NCBI RefSeq assembly: GCF_964355755.1
Contig: NC_092676.1
Location: forward strand, 16,968,288 to 17,032,287
Reading direction: 5' to 3'
Origin: Antedon mediterranea
Lineage: Eukaryota > Echinodermata > Crinoidea > Comatulida > Antedonidae
Length of the DNA stretch: 64,000 nucleotides
Part shown: positions 11,532 to 22,790 of the stretch, in pieces
Position numbering within the stretch: the stretch's first letter is position 1
Layout of the letters: the number at the start of each line of letters is the position of its first letter
Notes under the pieces: model-generated
Database searches by the model: none
The model's input: the letters and a program-made list of their open reading frames with translations, nothing else
Told to the model about the DNA's origin: nothing
Translations under genes and position numbers: made by a program

Positions 11532-11939
11532 CAGGCCCGTAGCCAGGGAGAGGCGGAGAGGGCGAGGGTTATGGTTCATTCTGTATCCCCTTTAATCAAT
11601 TGCGAACCCACATCCGCGACAAGCACAATACCCTCACCCCATCTCAGACAATCCTTCAAATACGTTCCCCATGGTACCAAAAGTTTATTCGTAAATTGAA
11701 AAATTCGTAAACCTGAACCAGAAAACGCACATCTAACATGCATAGGCTACGGCAACAAAAAATGTTATCGTCCTTTGGATAGGCACGTGTTTACCGCCGG
11801 AAAAAAGTACGATTGTTTTGCTCATTGGTACTAGCATGCTACACGAGATTGTATTTTCCAACAATCTGGAGGTGTCATTCAGGTTCCTTTTGTCCCCCTC
11901 CCAACGTCCCCCTCCCAACATATCCTGGCTACGGTCCTG
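11532..11939. mobile_element. hAT-like MITE, CAGGCCCGTAGCC family
   Basis: This complete 408-bp copy begins CAGGCCCGTAGCCAGG and ends CCTGGCTACGGTCCTG, 14 of 16 inverted. ATATG lies on both sides (11527-11531, 11940-11944), a perfect 5-bp target duplication. Internal words (GCGAACCCACATCC, GTAAATTGAAAAATTCGTAAAC) recur in the larger copy at 50234-51313. Non-coding. Confidence 0.85.
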
Positions 11940-11944
11940 ATATG

Positions 11945-13192
11945 ACAATAAAAACATTCATGAAAACTAATAAGAACAATTAATTAATTAAGCAACATCT
12001 TAGTTAAGTCGAAGATACTCTTCAGGTGGAATGTCATCCTGAGATGAGTAGTAGTGATGGTCTTGTTTATTTTATTTCATTTATATGTAGCCTAATTTTT
12101 ACTTTCTATGGACCAGAGATTCCGGAATAAAAGATTTATTGATTGAATGAATGAAAGCGTTTTACAACGTCCAACATGTCCTCGTTTCCTTACGACGACG
12201 TTCTCTTTACGACGACGTTCTCCTTACGACGACGTTCTCCTTACACAACAAGTATAATCCAACACTTTAATAATACGAGACATTTATTATTCTGTATTAT
12301 ACAGTTTTCATTATGCTGCGCCGCAATACTATAATAGATTCTATGATTATTTAATTAGCGGCCTATATAACCATATCTGTGTTGATTGATCAACATACTT
12401 CGTCAATAGATCTATAATAACCAAGTCTACTTTATGTATAGTTAAATATAGGACAGCGATTTCAGGCGTCTATATAGTAAACAGACCTAGACAACTCGGA
12501 TATCTGAGAAGTTATTTAAAATACTTTAGACCTACCGTTTTAGAATATCTAGAATTTATTTGATCTACAAATAAAAATTGCCAATAAGAGAATTCACCAA
12601 AAAAAAGCCCAAAATTGTCAACAATACCGATCAAATAATGTTGTAAATAATGATCAATATTTTTTAATTTAAAGCAAAATTATGCAAACCCTGCTTATAA
12701 CAGTAATAATATATACAGTGAAATATATTATAATATATTATAAAAAGGTATACTGTATACAGTATTAATCCCTATTATTAATAATGAAATGGTCCATTTA
12801 TTAGAGGTCTGAGGTTTCTAATAAAAAAATCAAACTAGAAAACTCAGATCTATTTGAGTTTTCAGACACCCCCATGATTTAAATACATTAATCTCAGAGT
12901 CTGCATAAGAAGTCGAATTGCATAAGTGTCTTTGTAGGCCTAATAAGTTTGTAACTTGAAGAGAAATCAAATTTAAAAACAGTAGGCCTATGAAGTATTG
13001 CAAAAGGTAAGTTCCCATCATGGGGAATTCATTTCACGACAAGGCCGGTGGTGGTTTGAGAAAAAGAGAGCAGTGTTAAGGATAGTAGGCCTATGTTTAC
13101 GTCGAATCTTTACGTGATACAAAACTGCTAAAAACGTAGCGTAGCCGGAATGTGATGGTTCCAATTTTTCCGAATTAGTATCCAGTTGGATT
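11945..13192. other. GPCR downstream region with small repeats
   Basis: 12050-12160 ends GGAATAAAAGATTTATTGATTGAATGAATGAA on the plus strand, split here as TTCCGGAATAAAAG and ATTTATTGATTGAATG, the look of a CR1-type LINE 3' tail. 12190-12244 is three 17-bp units of TTACGACGACGTTCTCC. The remainder should hold the GPCR 3' UTR. An AATAAA on the minus strand at 12801-12796 is a possible poly-A signal. Confidence 0.4.
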
Positions 13193-14716
13193 TTATGGAC
13201 ACTGTACCTTTGAGACAGTACTGCCATGAGGATCAACGCCGTTATCAGAGTTTGTACTATCATTTAACATGATACCAATTCGACTAAGTTTTATCAATTT
13301 GAACGTTAGCATCTCAACAAATGCCGCACGAAAACGTTTATGCATTACGCCGTATACAATTGGATTCAAACACCCCGCTACGTACAGTACCATCGTCATA
13401 GTTATATAAACGCTACCGCTTATTGTGACGTCATCGTAATCAAAGAAACGTACCAGAGGATATGGAACGTAACCGACCCAAATGATGACAAACACAATGG
13501 CCATCATTCGGTTTAGTTGTAACTCTTCGTCACTTATTGTTCTAAAGTGAGGATTTCTTCGTATAAACCGAAGCCGTTTTAATCTGATGGATCGGGACAT
13601 TTTTGCTCTTGTTCTGGAGCTAACTGTACTGCTTTTTCCATCTGTGTCCAGTTCGTCACCATTACATATCTCTGTAAATGTTACGCTATTATCGGTTTTA
13701 CATTGTTCCTTGTTGGCATGTTTACCGGTACGAGACGTACTTGTACATTCTATGCTTTGATTATTACATCGTCTTGATTCTCTTTCGATGTTAGGCTTAC
13801 CCTCTATAATATCATTTGGTCTTGAATTAGAAACATGGGTAAAATCTTGAGATGATGCTACTGGTAGGTTATCCAGTGATGTCGGTTTATTAACTGTTTT
13901 AATTGAAATCGATAATGAATTAACAGTGACATTTTCAACTGGTACGTTTTCATCCATAGTTGAATTAATGTGATCGTCTGTATTCCCATTGTTTTTTGTA
14001 CCTGTCTTGTTATTTTCTGCTTCACTGATTGTTACTTCCGTAGCCGTCGGCGGAACCTTCCTTTTATTGTTTTTTCTTAAATGTAACGACAGTTGTTGTT
14101 TTCTTTTTGAAACAAATCTTCTAATTTTAACATAGCAAACGACAACGACAAGACTAGGCAAAACAAAGCAAAGTAAATACAGAACAGCAGTCATTCCAAT
14201 ACGAGAATCACTCGTTAAAGTAACACAGCGAAAAGCTTTTTCTAAATATACAATATCACCTGCAACTATGTAATGGTACGTAATAACGATGATGATCAAC
14301 AGCGACCACGTAATACAAAGCGCTAGAATCACGTTACGTTTGCTCAATTTACGTGAAGCTGACGTGTAATGTACAACGTGGATAAATCTACTAATCGCAA
14401 TGCATACCATGTGCAGTAAAGATATCTGGCAAAAACCTAGAATAACATATTGGTTTATCGTGCAAATCATCATACCATCATTCCAGCCACGGTTTACGAA
14501 CGCACTCGCTCCCGGGGCTGCTCCACATACGATATAAAATATATCAGCAACGCTGAGGCTAGCGATGAATGAGTTTGATAAGGTTCGTAGACGCTTCTTT
14601 CTGATAATCGCTAAGATAACCAATATATTTCCTATTAGTCCTATAACACAGAACGCAATGATAATGGCAGCGACTGTCGTCGTAAACACACTTGATGGGG
14701 GCTCCGTTTTATTCAT
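13193..14716 (-). CDS. Rhodopsin-family (class A) GPCR
   Basis: 507 residues from the ATG at 14716. I chose this start over the ATG at 14788 because ATTTTCAG at 14752-14745 is a splice acceptor that places the earlier Met in an intron, and because MNKTEPPS offers an N-glycosylation site in a short extracellular N-terminus. TM1 is about residues 12-37 (GN at 29-30), TM2 48-70 (LSVAD, Asp58), TM3 86-110, TM4 128-150, TM5 172-197, TM6 402-422 (IIWVGYVPY, Pro418), TM7 433-455 (NPIVY, 451-455). Cys85 and Cys164 can form the usual extracellular disulfide. The DRY position is SRF (109-111). The third cytoplasmic loop is about 200 residues, polar, rich in Ser/Thr/Asn. The GNxLVILA, LSNSFIASLSVAD and NPIVYG patterns recall melatonin/GPR84/Moody-like receptors, but I cannot name the ligand. 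Role: plasma-membrane receptor coupling to G proteins. Confidence 0.88.
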   Translation of the reverse strand: MNKTEPPSSVFTTTVAAIIIAFCVIGLIGNILVILAIIRKKRLRTLSNSFIASLSVADIFYIVCGAAPGASAFVNRGWNDGMMICTINQYVILGFCQISLLHMVCIAISRFIHVVHYTSASRKLSKRNVILALCITWSLLIIIVITYHYIVAGDIVYLEKAFRCVTLTSDSRIGMTAVLYLLCFVLPSLVVVVCYVKIRRFVSKRKQQLSLHLRKNNKRKVPPTATEVTISEAENNKTGTKNNGNTDDHINSTMDENVPVENVTVNSLSISIKTVNKPTSLDNLPVASSQDFTHVSNSRPNDIIEGKPNIERESRRCNNQSIECTSTSRTGKHANKEQCKTDNSVTFTEICNGDELDTDGKSSTVSSRTRAKMSRSIRLKRLRFIRRNPHFRTISDEELQLNRMMAIVFVIIWVGYVPYPLVRFFDYDDVTISGSVYITMTMVLYVAGCLNPIVYGVMHKRFRAAFVEMLTFKLIKLSRIGIMLNDSTNSDNGVDPHGSTVSKVQCP

Positions 14717-14744
14717 TTTGTACGCACGTCCATCTCTGTGTTGT

Positions 14745-15818
14745 CTGAAAATAAAAAGGTACTTGTTAATATACTTAAACCCAGCCAAACTGAAATGTTT
14801 TTAAAGAACGATATCAGAAAATTGAACAGAAATGAGAGCAGTTTATCAGCAAAATGCATTATATAGAATTAGTTGTCGTTTTGATTAGTTGAATGATATA
14901 TGTACCCGAAGGCACATAATCCGATTGTCAATGCATTACATGTTTCATTTTAATCTTAAAATTAAAATGTAATTCTTCGTTAATTGGATTTTTTTCACAT
15001 GAACGTAGGAGGCGTTTATTATTTATTGCAAAACTGACAAAAGGTGACCAATCACAAATCAATGTCTGGGTAGATGAGTGGTTAGTTCTATCAGCTCTTC
15101 AACTTTTCAAATCTATACATGGTATCACATGAATAGCATTCTCTAGTTACGCACCATTGCTTATTCGATAATACCAATTTATTTTCATTCAATCCCAAAG
15201 CATTGAGGGACAGACTGAAATGGATCACTGCTTAATTGGTGTATGATAGTAGGCCTACACCGAATTCATTCACAGACCATAGTAATATAATAATATAATC
15301 ACCAACTAACAAGGCAATATTGTCTGTTATTAGATATAAGCGGGTGAGAGAAATAAGAGATCAGTAGCAACTGATTGCGCATGCGTACGGAGAAATAGTT
15401 ATTGGGATGGTAATTATTTATCATGGTACTAAAATGTAAGTAAAATGTCCAGTGAGCAATATGAATCGTTTATTAACAATTTAATAGAACGCCTGTCATG
15501 ATAAAAACTGACGCCTGAATGTTTCACTTTATACGGCGTAAATTGTTTAAATATTAGATTCACATTTTATTACCTTTAATGTGGAAATTTAGTTGAGTAT
15601 GCATGAAATAAGATTTTTAGACCTAAATAACGATACACCAGACAGCATTGACAGTTCAGTAGGCATGTTTGCATCATATTACATATATAAAGTTTTTACG
15701 TCATACCGTATTTTATTTATTTTGTTCTCAAATTGTATTCAGGATAGTATTGAAAAGTAAGTAATTTACTTTAGCCATTTTTATATTTACCTTGTGCATT
15801 TATATATTCTATTGTTAC
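14745..15818. other. GPCR upstream intron/intergenic DNA
   Basis: Begins with the intron implied by the acceptor at 14745. No 5' exon, promoter motif or repeat could be identified. One TAGGCCTA octamer is near 15249. Confidence 0.4.
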
Positions 15819-17350
15819 TGTTGTGTGTATTTTAAGGGGGATGTGGATAGAGGTGCTTGTCACCTGTTATGTGTATTTTAAGGGGGATGTGGATAGAGGT
15901 GCTTGTCACCTGTTGTGTGTATTTTAAGGGGGATGTGGATAGAGGTGCTTGTCACCTGTTATTTATATGTTAAGGGGGATGTGGATAGAGGTGCTTGTCA
16001 CCTGTTATGTGTATGTTAAGGGGGATGTGGATAGAGGTGCTTGTCACCTGTTGTGTGTATTTTAAGGGAGGATGTGGATAGAGGTGCTTGTCACCTGTTG
16101 TGTGTATTTTAAGAGGATGTGGATAGAGGTGCTTGTCACCTGTTGTGTGTATTTTAAGGGGGGATGTGGATAGAGGTGCTTGTCACCTGTTGTGTATATC
16201 TTAAGGGGGGATGTGGATAGAGGTGCTTGTCACCTGTTATGTATATTTTAAGGGGGGATGTGGATAGAGGTGCTTGTCACCTGTTGTGTATATCTTAAGG
16301 GGGGATGTGGATAGAGGTGCTTGTCACCTGTTGTGTGTATTTTAAGGGGGATGTGGATAGAGGTGCTTGTCACCTGTTGTGTATATCTTAAGGGGGGATG
16401 TGGATAGAGGTGCTTGTCACCTGTTATGTATATTTTAAGGGGGGTGTGGATAGAGGTGCTTGTCACCTGTTATGTATATTTTAAGGGGGATGTGGATAGA
16501 GGTGCTTGTCACCTGTTATGTGTATTTTAAGGGGGATGTGGATAGAGGTGCTTGTCACCTGTTATGTATATTTTAAGGGGGATGTGGATAGAGGTGCTTG
16601 TCACCTGTTATGTATATTTTAAGGGGGATGTGGATAGAGGTGCTTGTCACCTGTTGTGTGTATTTTAAGAGGATGTGGATAGAGGTGCTTGTCACCTGTT
16701 GTGTGTATTTTAAGGGGGGATGTGGATAGAGGTGCTTGTCACCTGTTGTGTATATCTTAAGGGGGGATGTGGATAGAGGTGCTTGTCACCTGTTATGTAT
16801 ATTTTAAGGGGGGATGTGGATAGAGGTGCTTGTCACCTGTTGTGTATATCTTAAGGGGGGATGTGGATAGAGGTGCTTGTCACCTGTTGTGTGTATTTTA
16901 AGGGGGATGTGGATAGAGGTGCTTGTCACCTGTTGTGTATATCTTAAGGGGGGATGTGGATAGAGGTGCTTGTCACCTGTTATGTATATTTTAAGGGGGG
17001 TGTGGATAGAGGTGCTTGTCACCTGTTATGTATATTTTAAGGGGGATGTGGATAGAGGTGCTTGTCACCTGTTATGTGTATTTTAAGGGGGATGTGGATA
17101 GAGGTGCTTGTCACCTGTTATGTATATTTTAAGGGGGATGTGGATAGAGGTGCTTGTCACCTGTTATGTATATTTTAAGGGGGATGTGGATAGAGGTGCT
17201 TGTCACCTGTTGTGTGTATTTTAAGGGGGATGTGGATAGAGGTGCTTGTCACCTGTTGTGTGTATTTTAAGGGGGGATGTGGATAGAGGTGCTTGTCACC
17301 TGATATGTGTATTTTAAGGGGGATGTGGATAGAGGTGCTTGTCACCTGTT
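15819..17350. repeat. 46-bp satellite, 33 units, with 12-unit duplication
   Basis: The unit is about 46 bp: GGGGGATGTGGATAGAGG, TGCTTGTCACCTGTT, then a variable (A/G)TGT(G/A)TAT(T/C)TTAA. I count 33 CACCTG words, one per unit. Units differ mainly in the spacer (TATTTT or TATCTT) and in G-run length. The stretch 16113-16668 recurs at 16669-17224 (period 556 bp, 12 units), shown for example by the unique TTAAGAGGATGTGG variant at both starts. Open frames inside it are by-products of the repeat. Confidence 0.95.
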
Positions 17351-18550
17351 CATCCCTTTATTTTCGCTGACTTATGTTATGTGTAGTGATAGAGTTTAAT
17401 AAATAAAATTTTAAAAAGATTTAAAGATTGAACTTTAAAAAAAAAGATAATGAGACATTTATTGTTGCTTTCATTCATGTATAGTTTGGACATCAGTGTG
17501 TACATAAAATATACATCGACTAATGTCGAGGACCTCATTATACTTTAAATTAAGTTAGTACACCTTTAATTAAGTTATTACACGACTGTAACACACACTG
17601 GCTGTTACTTTCTTCCGGTAGATAGAAATTGGCCAAAGTGTTAGATTTGATTTTATTGACCGACCGCTTTTGTTCATGCTTCCTTGATCAAATTTCCAGG
17701 CGAACAACCATAATCGATAGGCCATGGAATCAGCGGTCAATTTTCTAACCATGTACAGATAGTAATGTTTGTCGTACAAGCTTTAACCCATATATATTAT
17801 TAGCTGTTTATTTGCCGCTTCTTTGGGCTGGACTGAGATCGATAAAATAACAACGATAATCTTGCGCTCGAATGCGTTTAGATTAAAATGATTTTGTAAA
17901 TAGTATCTTATTCTTGTAGTACTATATGATTGACATGGCTTGGTGATCATTATTAAAAAGTACAGATTAATATTTACTAATTATGGCATGATGTATTATC
18001 ATTATTAGTACAGTAGAGTATAATACAATATTTGTATAAGATACTCTTTCATTGAGATAATGAAGATTAATTACTGGAACAACCAAAATAATATATTTAT
18101 TTCACGTCAGTTGCGAAACCAAAACGTGGTTAAAAATGATTTACCTTATTACAAACTACTTTATATTTTTCCTACGTCCATGATTTCATTATTTATGTTT
18201 ATGGGTAGGGAATTCATCAAAATATTATAAAACATTACTAAATATAAAGGGTCTCGATGCTTATTTGCTTCACCGTTGACTAAAAAAAAATAGTATAAAT
18301 GTTGGTTTTATTTCATGAAATAATACAAATCAAGAAGATCATTTATTTCATACAATAACAATAACACAAAACTAATCTTTTAATCTGATTGAACGACATG
18401 AAAAGGTATTAAAGGACTTAACCTCAACCTATCTATCAAATAAATTTACTCAAAGGAAATCCTCATATTATGATTAGGCATATAATATCTTTTAAAACGA
18501 CGTGTATAGTAAAGTCAAATACAGAATATAAAAACGAAATTTAAATAAAC
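17351..18550. other. AT-rich intergenic DNA
   Basis: No gene or repeat recognised. Confidence 0.4.
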
Positions 18551-18677
18551 AAGGCCATAATTATACATGGCTGCTTTAGTCGCGTGCTCAAATTTGAGTT
18601 AGTGTTTACCGACCAACCGACCGACTAAGCTAACCGACCGACATAGTAAGCTGTAAGAGTCGCTCTGCACGCGTCTA
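18551..18677 (+). repeat. Short dispersed repeat, AGTCGCGTG type, copy 1
   Basis: Contains GGCTGCTTTAGTCGCGTGCT, GTTAGTGTTTACCGACC, (CCGA)-rich runs, GACATAGTAAGCTGTAAG and a CACGCGTCT right end. The same order of words is found at 19683-19790 in the same orientation. Confidence 0.65.
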
Positions 18678-19109
18678 CATTGCTGTTTCCCTAAACAATT
18701 TCAAAATATTAATTTCTTTTTACTAATTATTTAACCCTTTTTGTTATAAGGAGAGTTTTTATAATTGTTGGCATTTTTAAAATTTATATTTACTCACTTT
18801 AATTGTATTAATACAATATAAATTGATATACCTTTTTTCTCCTTTTCAATTTTTTTCCTCGTGTATAAAACACTCTACTGCAAAATTTATGCAACGAACA
18901 ATTTTATTATTACACAGGTTAATTTGATATGCAGACATACAGATAACGTAAAACTTCGAAAAGAAGCCGACCCAAACAAGAGTACTAAAAAAATGAGGTT
19001 TTCCGGTAGGATAATAACAGATGCTTTACAGAATGTTATCTACTTGAAACAAATTCAATAAAAAAATAAATATTAACATTTATCTTGAAACAATAAAACT
19101 TAATGATAA
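18678..19109. other. AT-rich intergenic DNA
   Basis: Nothing recognised; the 66-codon open frame at 18861 has no family features. Confidence 0.35.
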
Positions 19110-19325
19110 TTTTTTTTTTATTCATATCTTAACATCATTCATATCTTAACGTATTCATATCTTAACATATTAATTTCATGTTCATGTCTTAACGTGTTCA
19201 TACCTTCTACCTTAACGTTCATTTCACATTCATATCTTAACATTATTATTCATATCTTAGCGTTCATTTCACATTCATATCTTAACGTTCATTTCACATT
19301 CATAGCTTAACGTATTATTAACGTA
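19110..19325. repeat. Degenerate tandem repeat, TTCATATCTTAACG
   Basis: TTCATATCTTAAC(G/A) recurs about nine times, often spaced by TTCATTTCACA. Unit length varies between about 15 and 27 bp. Confidence 0.75.
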
Positions 19326-19682
19326 GTATTATTCAATATAATATTCATTTTGTCCAAACCGATTGTTTATGTTGAATGCTAATTAACAACAATAATACTC
19401 TAAAAAAGTAATTGTATGGTACAAAACTTTAAGACGTGTCAACTTGAAATTAATAGTTTAGATTTAGTTTACAACGAATGATAAAGAGATTGCGTACGTG
19501 CAGCACAGAACGAATTTCTTTAACTTTATATGACGATGAATTATTTACAGAATTATAAATTAGATTATAAAAAAATACAAATTTAAATGACTTAATTTAA
19601 AAACCATATGCAGGCCTACATTTATTAATATCTTATTGTTCGTATTTTGTCCGCAGTGATGATTGATGGAAAGTGAAAAAAT

Positions 19683-19790
19683 AAGGCCATATATATGGCT
19701 GCAGTCGCGTGCTCAAGTTAGTGTTTACCGACCGACCGATCGACCAACCGACCGACATAGTAAGCTGTACAGTCGAGTTTCACGCGACTA
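19683..19790 (+). repeat. Short dispersed repeat, AGTCGCGTG type, copy 2
   Basis: CAGTCGCGTG near the left and CACGCGACT at the right are inverted to each other, which gives this copy cleaner terminal inverted repeats than copy 1. The interior is a run of CCGA words then GACATAGTAAGCTGTA. A small MITE or SINE; no tRNA B-box is visible. Confidence 0.65.
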
Positions 19791-22660
19791 AAAAAGGGCA
19801 GACCATATTCTAGGTTTTAGACCGTGATTCGACTTAGTTGTGTATTGGTAAAACGATAAATATGTTGGCACACATAGCGTTTCATAAATAGAAACGGCGA
19901 CTCGGTGGACAATATAAAAAGAAAATACTTGGGGCAAGTCAAGACAGCAGATGTAAATAATTCAATCGGAACTGATTGTATTCTGATATTGAACAAACAT
20001 ATGAAAGAATGAATGTTGTATATCAACATTAGTTCAGTTCTCTAATCTCCGGTATTGCATTAATATTTCTTATGATGAATGAATGTTTATATTTATGTTT
20101 TTAAAGTACATCGCCCTGGTTCTCGACCAGTCCCAATCACAGATTACGGTGTGTGTGGAGATGGTGGAACTTTAGATGACGGATAATTTCCTAAATTTAT
20201 TAAAGTGACTCTAGAGAACTATAATTACATTTACAGTACGTCTATAGTGTTCGTGAACAGGCTTATAATCATATAATATGAAGAATACCATAATGCTTAA
20301 ATTGAATAATAACGGCCAAATTATCGATACTATACTTTAATTACTTTACGAGGCGGTGAAGATAAGACAATTTGTGAGAGTGAAATAAAAAGAGACTTAT
20401 TTTCACTACTGCGGATATTTAAATTTCAAAATGTTATCTTTTTTTTTATACATACCGTAACTTATATTCGATAAAGCGATTATTTCGGAATTATTAGCAT
20501 AACTATGTAACCAACGTACAATTTAAAGATGGTGATAAGTATAGGCTGACTTGCGCATTGTTAGGCCTATTGCTAGGCTAAGGCCTACTGTGTGAAGAGT
20601 ATACACAATTTAAAAAAAAAAGTGCGTATAACACCCAGTAGCATATGCCTATAGGCCTAGATATAGCGTTCATCTACATATTGTGCCGAAAAAAAAAACA
20701 ATTTACGTTAACTAAACCGTTACTAACAGTTCTAGATGGCATTTGGAACTTAGTATTGATAAAAATATCAATATTTTGGCACACATGGCGTTTCATACGT
20801 ATAATATTTTTAATTAAAAATACCAACTTAAAAGTCTCGAATGTTGACTGGTGGACAACAACATGAAAAAATAAGGAAAGATGTTTTAACCATGTGGACC
20901 GTCACTTCGTATTCGAATGCAAATGCGTTCAGAATAGTGTTATGCACTGCAATGAAATGAACATACCACAATAACAGTTTACAATTCTAAATAACATTAT
21001 TCCAATTGTGAAAGTAGAAGATGAAAATATTATTGTAGAGTACACTCTCATAAGTTATTAATCATCAATAGGCCTACAGGCACACTCTAACCGAAATGCA
21101 TAGGAAGATTCATCGCAATTACAAGAGAAACCGAAATTACGAAAATATAATCGAAAACATTTCTAAAAATAACAAAAATAAATATGAGTACAATCATTTT
21201 TATTAATTAAAATATCTATCAATTTCGATTCAGAATAATTATTTCTTCAAGAATGTACATGTACGTTAACCAGTCTAATTTATTTGTATTTGTTTGTATT
21301 TAATTTTATCGTTAAATAAGAGATATTCCGTGTTAATGTGAATTATTGTGAACCTATGGATAAAATAAAGGCAGGCAGCATTGCCTGGAATGAAAATTTA
21401 CATTACTATTAATACATTTATTTTACGTTATTTGTATATTGAAATTAATTATTAGGCCTAAGATTGGATAGAAACTTCACCTTCAATAGATATTGTGAGG
21501 TACATTAACAATAATCCTTGTATTATAGCATGAACCATCCATTTGCTGAATGGTCGTATAGTTTCCATGGAAAAATGGAAGGTAAGATGGAGAAGTAATA
21601 AACTTAATTTTGATTTGTGAAATCTAATAATAATCATGTTGCCTCGATTACTTGGTCTAGAATTATTTATGTTTGTTTTTTGCTTCTGATTCCCGTCCTT
21701 GTAACGGTTTGAAACCACAAATCGTTATTTGCATCGTAATTGCTTATTGATGTTGCTTAAAAACATCAACATGAATGAAATTAAAATAACATGTATTATT
21801 AAAAAGATAATATGAAATTCGAAAGTGTTTTAATTCAACCAATAAGTGAAGATATACATGTAGGCTCAGTAAATACCCTAAAGAGACATTAAAGTACATC
21901 ATACCGATTTACGTCACTGGTCATTATTGTCTGAATTGTTACCATTATTATTTTTGTTTAGTTTATTTTTATAAACTTTAAGCAATTGACTTAATCAAAT
22001 TGTACTTTTACCAACATTTTTTAATCTGCATCCACCAAAAATGACCGTAATATTTAAACGTATTTTAATTTTATTCACGTTCTACTACAATTCCATTCCA
22101 TTCGATTTTATTATAAATATTGATATTTTTAATTTTCATTATACCTTTTGTGAAAATAGTAGTTAAATTTGATGTGTTTTTTATTTAAAACACGTAAAAA
22201 TTGTATCATTTAATCGATGACATATCGATTACGTCGATCGTTTCAATTATTAAGTTTCACTGACAAAAATTATGATGACACTTTCATCCAATCAGAACTT
22301 TACACATTTATGATGACGTCATCACCCATTAACTATTATTAATATATGACAATAGAATACATTTTTGGAGATAATCATTTACAGAGAATGTTATAAATGT
22401 ATTTATCACCGGGTGATTTAAAATTTATTCTGTGCCTGTGATGTTTATACATATATATTCATATGTTTATATTTGAGATCAGATATGAGACAGAAGGGAA
22501 ATTGGAATTGATTGATACAGAGAATCTATAGAACGCGCCAGATAAGAATTTACTTTATTTATTTTACAACCTAACGAGCAAATAAAAAGAAATGCAACCA
22601 AATCAAACATACAAAAAAATTTTTAAATAATTCAAGTAAAAATAATAAAGAAATGATAAG
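19791..22660. other. Gene-poor AT-rich DNA
   Basis: No gene assigned. GGCACACATAGCGTTTCATA (19868) and GGCACACATGGCGTTTCATA (20777) are two copies of a conserved word, each followed by (C/T)GGTGGACAA. An exon-like segment at 20107-20186 is described under findings. Several TAGGCCTA octamers. Confidence 0.4.
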
Positions 22661-22790
22661 TAGATGGTCAGGACACATAACAAGAATAACATATAATGTA
22701 GACTGGCAATCAATAACAGGAAGAAGACAGAAAAGGTTGAAAGATGACATCAAAAGATATCCAGTACTAACTGACTGTCCAAGGTTCAGA
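22661..22790 (+). pseudogene. Decayed LINE fragment, post-RT region
   Basis: The frame reads RWSGHITRITYNVDWQSI then GRRQKRLKDDIKRY. This matches the pattern RWAGHxARMxDNRW...GRRxRPxxRWxDDI found after the RT domain in several non-LTR elements. Stops flank it on both sides. Only this short segment is recognisable. Confidence 0.55.

Noticed and set aside
14717-14788. Upstream Met extending the GPCR by 24 residues
   Set aside because: An ATTTTCAG acceptor lies between the two Mets, so the upstream part is probably intron.
16248-17022. Two identical 72-codon frames on the minus strand
   Set aside because: They are a translation of the satellite and its 556-bp duplication.
15819-17350. Regular repeats resembling a CRISPR array
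   Set aside because: There are no unique spacers; the whole unit repeats, and the DNA is eukaryotic. It is a satellite.
15819-17350. E-box array as an enhancer of the GPCR
   Set aside because: The CACCTG words are inherent in the satellite unit; there is no sequence evidence for regulation, so it is reported only as an observation.
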